Assembly: GCA_025408445.1 (NCBI GenBank)
Contig: JANYIZ010000046.1
Coordinates: 1 to 64,000, forward strand
DNA from: Frigoribacterium sp.
Lineage (GTDB): Bacteria > Actinomycetota > Actinomycetes > Actinomycetales > Microbacteriaceae
Reading direction: 5' to 3'
Length of the DNA: 64,000 nt
Position numbers and translations under genes: made by a program. Positions within the stretch are counted from its first letter, which is position 1, and each line of letters starts with the position of its first letter. This document shows, piece by piece, positions 61,485-64,000 of this stretch. Below the pieces are notes generated by a model that searched no databases, was not told the origin of the DNA, and saw only the letters and a list, made by a program, of their open reading frames with translations.

Positions 61485-62708
61485 ATGACCCTCACCACAG
61501 AAAATCCCCAGTCCTCCGTGGAGGTTGCCGCCTTCACCCCACTGATCAGCGACTTCTACGGCTACGAGAGCCTGCTCACCGAGCCGGAGAAGCAGTACAT
61601 TGTCAAGTTGCGGGCATTCCTCGAGGCCGAGGTGCGACCGATCATGAACGATCTCTGGACGAAGGCGGAGTTCTTCCCCCGCCACATCGTCGACGGACTC
61701 GCCGAGCTCGGCCTTTTCGGGCAGTCCTACCCGGAGACCCAGCAGTTTGCCAACAGCGCCACTTTCCGCGGCTGGGTCGCGCTCGAGCTGGCGCGGGTGG
61801 ATGCTTCCGTCGCGACTCTCGTCGGCATGCAGAACGGTCTCGTGATGGGGTCGATCGCCGTCGCAGGCTCCCCCAAACAGCGCGCCGAGTGGCTGCCCCG
61901 GTTCGCCAGCGGGGAACTGCTGGGCGCCTTCGCGCTCACCGAACCGCTCTCGGGATCGGACACGGCACAGGGCCTTCAGACCGTCGCCCGGCGCGAAGGT
62001 GACCACTGGGTCATCAACGGTGCCAAGCGCTGGATCGGCAACGGTTCGATCAGCGATGTCACCATCATCTGGGCAAGGGATGCCGAAGACAACCAGGTCA
62101 AGGGCTTCATTGTGCCGACCACGACCGAGGGATACTCCGCCAAGCGCATCGAGAACAAGCAGGCACTGCGCATCGTGCAGAACGCCGACATCGTGCTCAC
62201 CGACGTGATCGTGCCGGAGGAGAACCGCCTGCAGGGCTCCAAGTCGTTCCGCGAGACCGCCGCTGTGCTGCGCCTCACCCGCGCCGAGGTCGCCTGGGCC
62301 GCCGTCGGCAACTCGGTAGGAGCCTACGAGGCCGCCGTCGAATATGCCGGCTCCCGCATCCAGTTCGGCAAGCCGATCGGCAGCCACCAGCTCGTGCAGG
62401 AGCTGCTTGCCAAGAGCCTCGCCAACATCACCTCCTCCATCGGAGTCGTCACCCGCGTCTCCGACATGGTCGACGAGGGCACGCAGCGCGACGAACATTC
62501 CTCCCTCGCCAAGGAATTCACCACCAGCCGCATGAGGGAAACCGTCGCCTGGTGCCGCGAACTCTTCGGCGGCAACGGCATCGTGATGGACTACGGCGTG
62601 ATGAAGTACTTCGCGGATGCCGAAGCCATCTACTCCTACGAGGGCACGCGCGAAATGAACACCCTCATCGTCGGTCGCGCGATCACCGGCAAGGCCGCGT
62701 TCGTCTAG
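61485..62708 (+). CDS. Acyl-CoA dehydrogenase, glutaryl-CoA dehydrogenase-like
   Basis: 407 residues with ACGGAG ahead of the ATG. FALTEPLSGSDTAQGLQTVA and VINGAKRWIGNG form the FAD site; the C-terminal [20 protein letters not shown] and YSYEGTREMNTLIVGRAITG contain the catalytic glutamate region and match glutaryl-CoA-dehydrogenase-type enzymes. Oxidises short acyl-CoA. Its 3' end is duplicated and decayed about 1 kb downstream. Confidence 0.92.
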   Translation: MTLTTENPQSSVEVAAFTPLISDFYGYESLLTEPEKQYIVKLRAFLEAEVRPIMNDLWTKAEFFPRHIVDGLAELGLFGQSYPETQQFANSATFRGWVALELARVDASVATLVGMQNGLVMGSIAVAGSPKQRAEWLPRFASGELLGAFALTEPLSGSDTAQGLQTVARREGDHWVINGAKRWIGNGSISDVTIIWARDAEDNQVKGFIVPTTTEGYSAKRIENKQALRIVQNADIVLTDVIVPEENRLQGSKSFRETAAVLRLTRAEVAWAAVGNSVGAYEAAVEYAGSRIQFGKPIGSHQLVQELLAKSLANITSSIGVVTRVSDMVDEGTQRDEHSSLAKEFTTSRMRETVAWCRELFGGNGIVMDYGVMKYFADAEAIYSYEGTREMNTLIVGRAITGKAAFV

Positions 62709-62874
62709 CCCGGCCGGTCGAGTGTTTCGCTCTGTTGACCGCATCGAAACCCGGTTTGCGAAGGTTTGGATTCTCGTGCCGGCGGGCGCTACGCAACCAT
62801 CAAGTGCGGGCGTTTTGGACCTACCGGTCTCGACCGACGCAACCCTATGCTGAAGGGGAGCACAGGGAGAGCGG

Positions 62875-63336
62875 ATGCGGCGCGACACGATACACGCAGC
62901 CGCTTGGGGCGCCGCGCTCAGCTGTAGCCTCGCGCTCGTTGTTTCCGGGTGCGCTGCGAGCCCCTCGCCGCCCGACGCTGCAAGCCCGACGTCGAGCCGA
63001 CACACAAAGCCATCCCCGAGCACAACGCCGAAGCCACTCGCGACGGGGCAGATTCCGGTGCCCGGCCAAGATGTCGACGCTCCAGTGAACGGCTTCGATT
63101 CGCTCACTGTTTTTAGATTGTGCCGGGAGAAGATGATTTCCGACTACCCGACCATCACGAACTACCGTCCTTACGCGACGGGTGACGTCTCTGCCGCGAT
63201 CGAGGGGACCGGTGTGAACGTGCAGTTGCCCTTCGGGGCGCTCCCAGACGGGCGCCCCGAGGGCATCATGGTGTGCGAAATCACAGGAACGCCCGCAGCG
63301 CCCAAGATCACCTACTCGGGGCCCGTCGACGTCTGA
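62875..63336 (+). CDS. Small secreted lipoprotein
   Basis: 153 residues. Signal peptide with lipobox VVSGC and lipidated C26, then a Ser/Pro/Thr-rich linker (about 27-60) and a compact domain with cysteines C102-type (LCREKM) and a late VCEIT. RBS AGGGAGAG. Not recognised. It stands between the acyl-CoA dehydrogenase and its decayed duplicate. Confidence 0.75.
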   Translation: MRRDTIHAAAWGAALSCSLALVVSGCAASPSPPDAASPTSSRHTKPSPSTTPKPLATGQIPVPGQDVDAPVNGFDSLTVFRLCREKMISDYPTITNYRPYATGDVSAAIEGTGVNVQLPFGALPDGRPEGIMVCEITGTPAAPKITYSGPVDV

Positions 63337-63418
63337 CCGACCCGGTGATCGTGCACCCAAAAGTCATGAACGCCGCCCACCAGAACGCCCATCTCCCGCT
63401 TGTGCGGCTGGCTTTCAC

Positions 63419-63750
63419 GCCAACATCACCTCTTCGATAGGAGTCGTCACCCGCGTCTCCGACATGCCCGATGAGGGCACACAGCGCGACGAACTCTCCT
63501 CTCTCGCCAAGGAATTCACCGTCAGCCGTCTGCGGGAAACCATTGCCTAGTGCCGCGAACTCTTCGGCGGCAACGGCATCGTCATGGACTACGGGGTGAT
63601 GAAGTATTTCGCGGATGCCGAAGCCATCTACTCTTACGAGGGCACGCGCGATGAACACCCTCATTGTCTGCCGAGCGATCACCGGCACGGCCGCGTTCGT
63701 CTAGCCCGGCCGGTCGAGTGTCTCGCTCTGGCGACCGCATCGAAGCCCGG
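63419..63750 (+). pseudogene. Decayed partial duplicate of the acyl-CoA dehydrogenase 3' end
   Basis: Aligns almost base for base with 62421-62754, including 46 bp past the stop. Within the coding part TGG became TAG (at 63549-63551), and a 2-base loss in GCGCGAAATGAAC breaks the frame near the end. No start codon, promoter or N-terminal 300 residues. Not functional. Confidence 0.93.
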
Positions 63751-63767
63751 CATGACAGAGTTAACCC

Positions 63768-64000
63768 ATGCGCCGCCCCCGTCCTCGGTTCGTTCCGCGG
63801 TCCGAGTTCGGCATAACTGCAGCGCTAGCGGTGCTTGCGAGCGCCGCAGCCTGGTTCCGTCTACCTCCGACGACACAGCAGACAGTCTGGGCGGAGGACG
63901 GCACAATCTTCCTCAACGATGCCATCTCAGGAGCCCCGGCCTCGCACCTCTTTGCGGGGTATGCCGGCTACCTCCAGTTGCTGCCGCGCCTGATCGCCGA
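63768..64000 (+). CDS. Polytopic membrane protein, N-terminal fragment (cut by window edge)
   Basis: 77 residues visible. A basic N-terminus ([15 protein letters not shown]) leads into one membrane helix ([15 protein letters not shown]) and a periplasmic-side segment [15 protein letters not shown], which is the hallmark of a large actinobacterial membrane protein family with glycosyltransferase-like (GT-C) topology. The rest lies beyond the window, so function is not assigned. Confidence 0.7.
   Translation, partial: MRRPRPRFVPRSEFGITAALAVLASAAAWFRLPPTTQQTVWAEDGTIFLNDAISGAPASHLFAGYAGYLQLLPRLIA

Overview
The window is GC-rich actinobacterial chromosome, most likely from a member of the Microbacteriaceae or a close relative. 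The evidence is two WhiB regulators, mtrA-mtrB-lpqB, a PdtaS-type sensor kinase, DUF3499 and DUF5719 proteins, many GTG starts and many 4-8 bp start/stop overlaps. Gene order from 14.8 kb rightward follows the conserved actinobacterial block known in Mycobacterium tuberculosis (whiB1, pdtaS, ... secA, hpf, comF, lpqB, mtrB, mtrA, ... ahcY, ... manB, DUF3499, metallopeptidase, whiB2, with manA nearby). No prophage, transposase, CRISPR array or rRNA was found.

Region 1 (1-13.3 kb) is an accessory catabolic region. On the minus strand an operon encodes the homoprotocatechuate (3,4-dihydroxyphenylacetate) meta-cleavage enzymes hpaE, hpaD, an hpaG-like isomerase and a P450-type ferredoxin cut by the window edge. 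Around it lie a membrane esterase, a MarR regulator, a cytochrome P450, an aromatic-amino-acid-type PLP decarboxylase, a class I glutamine amidotransferase, a glutamine-synthetase-like ligase, an acetoacetate-decarboxylase-fold protein and an APC permease. Five copies of a palindrome, consensus RTTYG-GATA-CRAAC, sit just upstream of hpaE, the P450, the GS-like gene, the ADC-like gene and the permease. Four of them are 31-35 nt before the start codon. This defines a candidate MarR regulon and suggests one pathway for an aromatic amine or amino acid, possibly with gamma-glutamylated intermediates, feeding the hpa ring-cleavage route. The substrate is inference. The region ends near the 3' side of a tRNA-Lys gene, after which the core block begins.

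Region 2 (14.5-31.8 kb) is core: tRNA-Lys(CTT), a Bcp peroxiredoxin, whiB1, pdtaS, a membrane-protein gene broken by two apparent single-base deletions, a CpaE-like ATPase with a SAF-domain protein, small regulators, secA, hpf, comF, lpqB and mtrBA. Two identical 16-bp repeats containing perfect DnaA boxes lie in divergent promoter regions at 20.9 and 21.9 kb.

Region 3 (31.9-41.3 kb) holds a membrane/DUF4129/DUF4350/MoxR/DUF58 operon and its usual SpoIIM-like and RDD partners, split by a fur-catalase pair. Region 4 (41.3-51.5 kb) is a surface-glycan cluster with four glycosyltransferases and a sugar aminotransferase, followed by ahcY, manB, DUF3499 and a metallopeptidase. Region 5 (51.5-64 kb) has DUF5719, a giant polytopic glycosyltransferase, whiB2, galE, a GlxA-type regulator, a DUF559/AbiEi-like gene bracketed by two copies of a hairpin element, manA, an acyl-CoA dehydrogenase with a decayed partial duplicate about 1 kb downstream, a lipoprotein and the start of a membrane protein.
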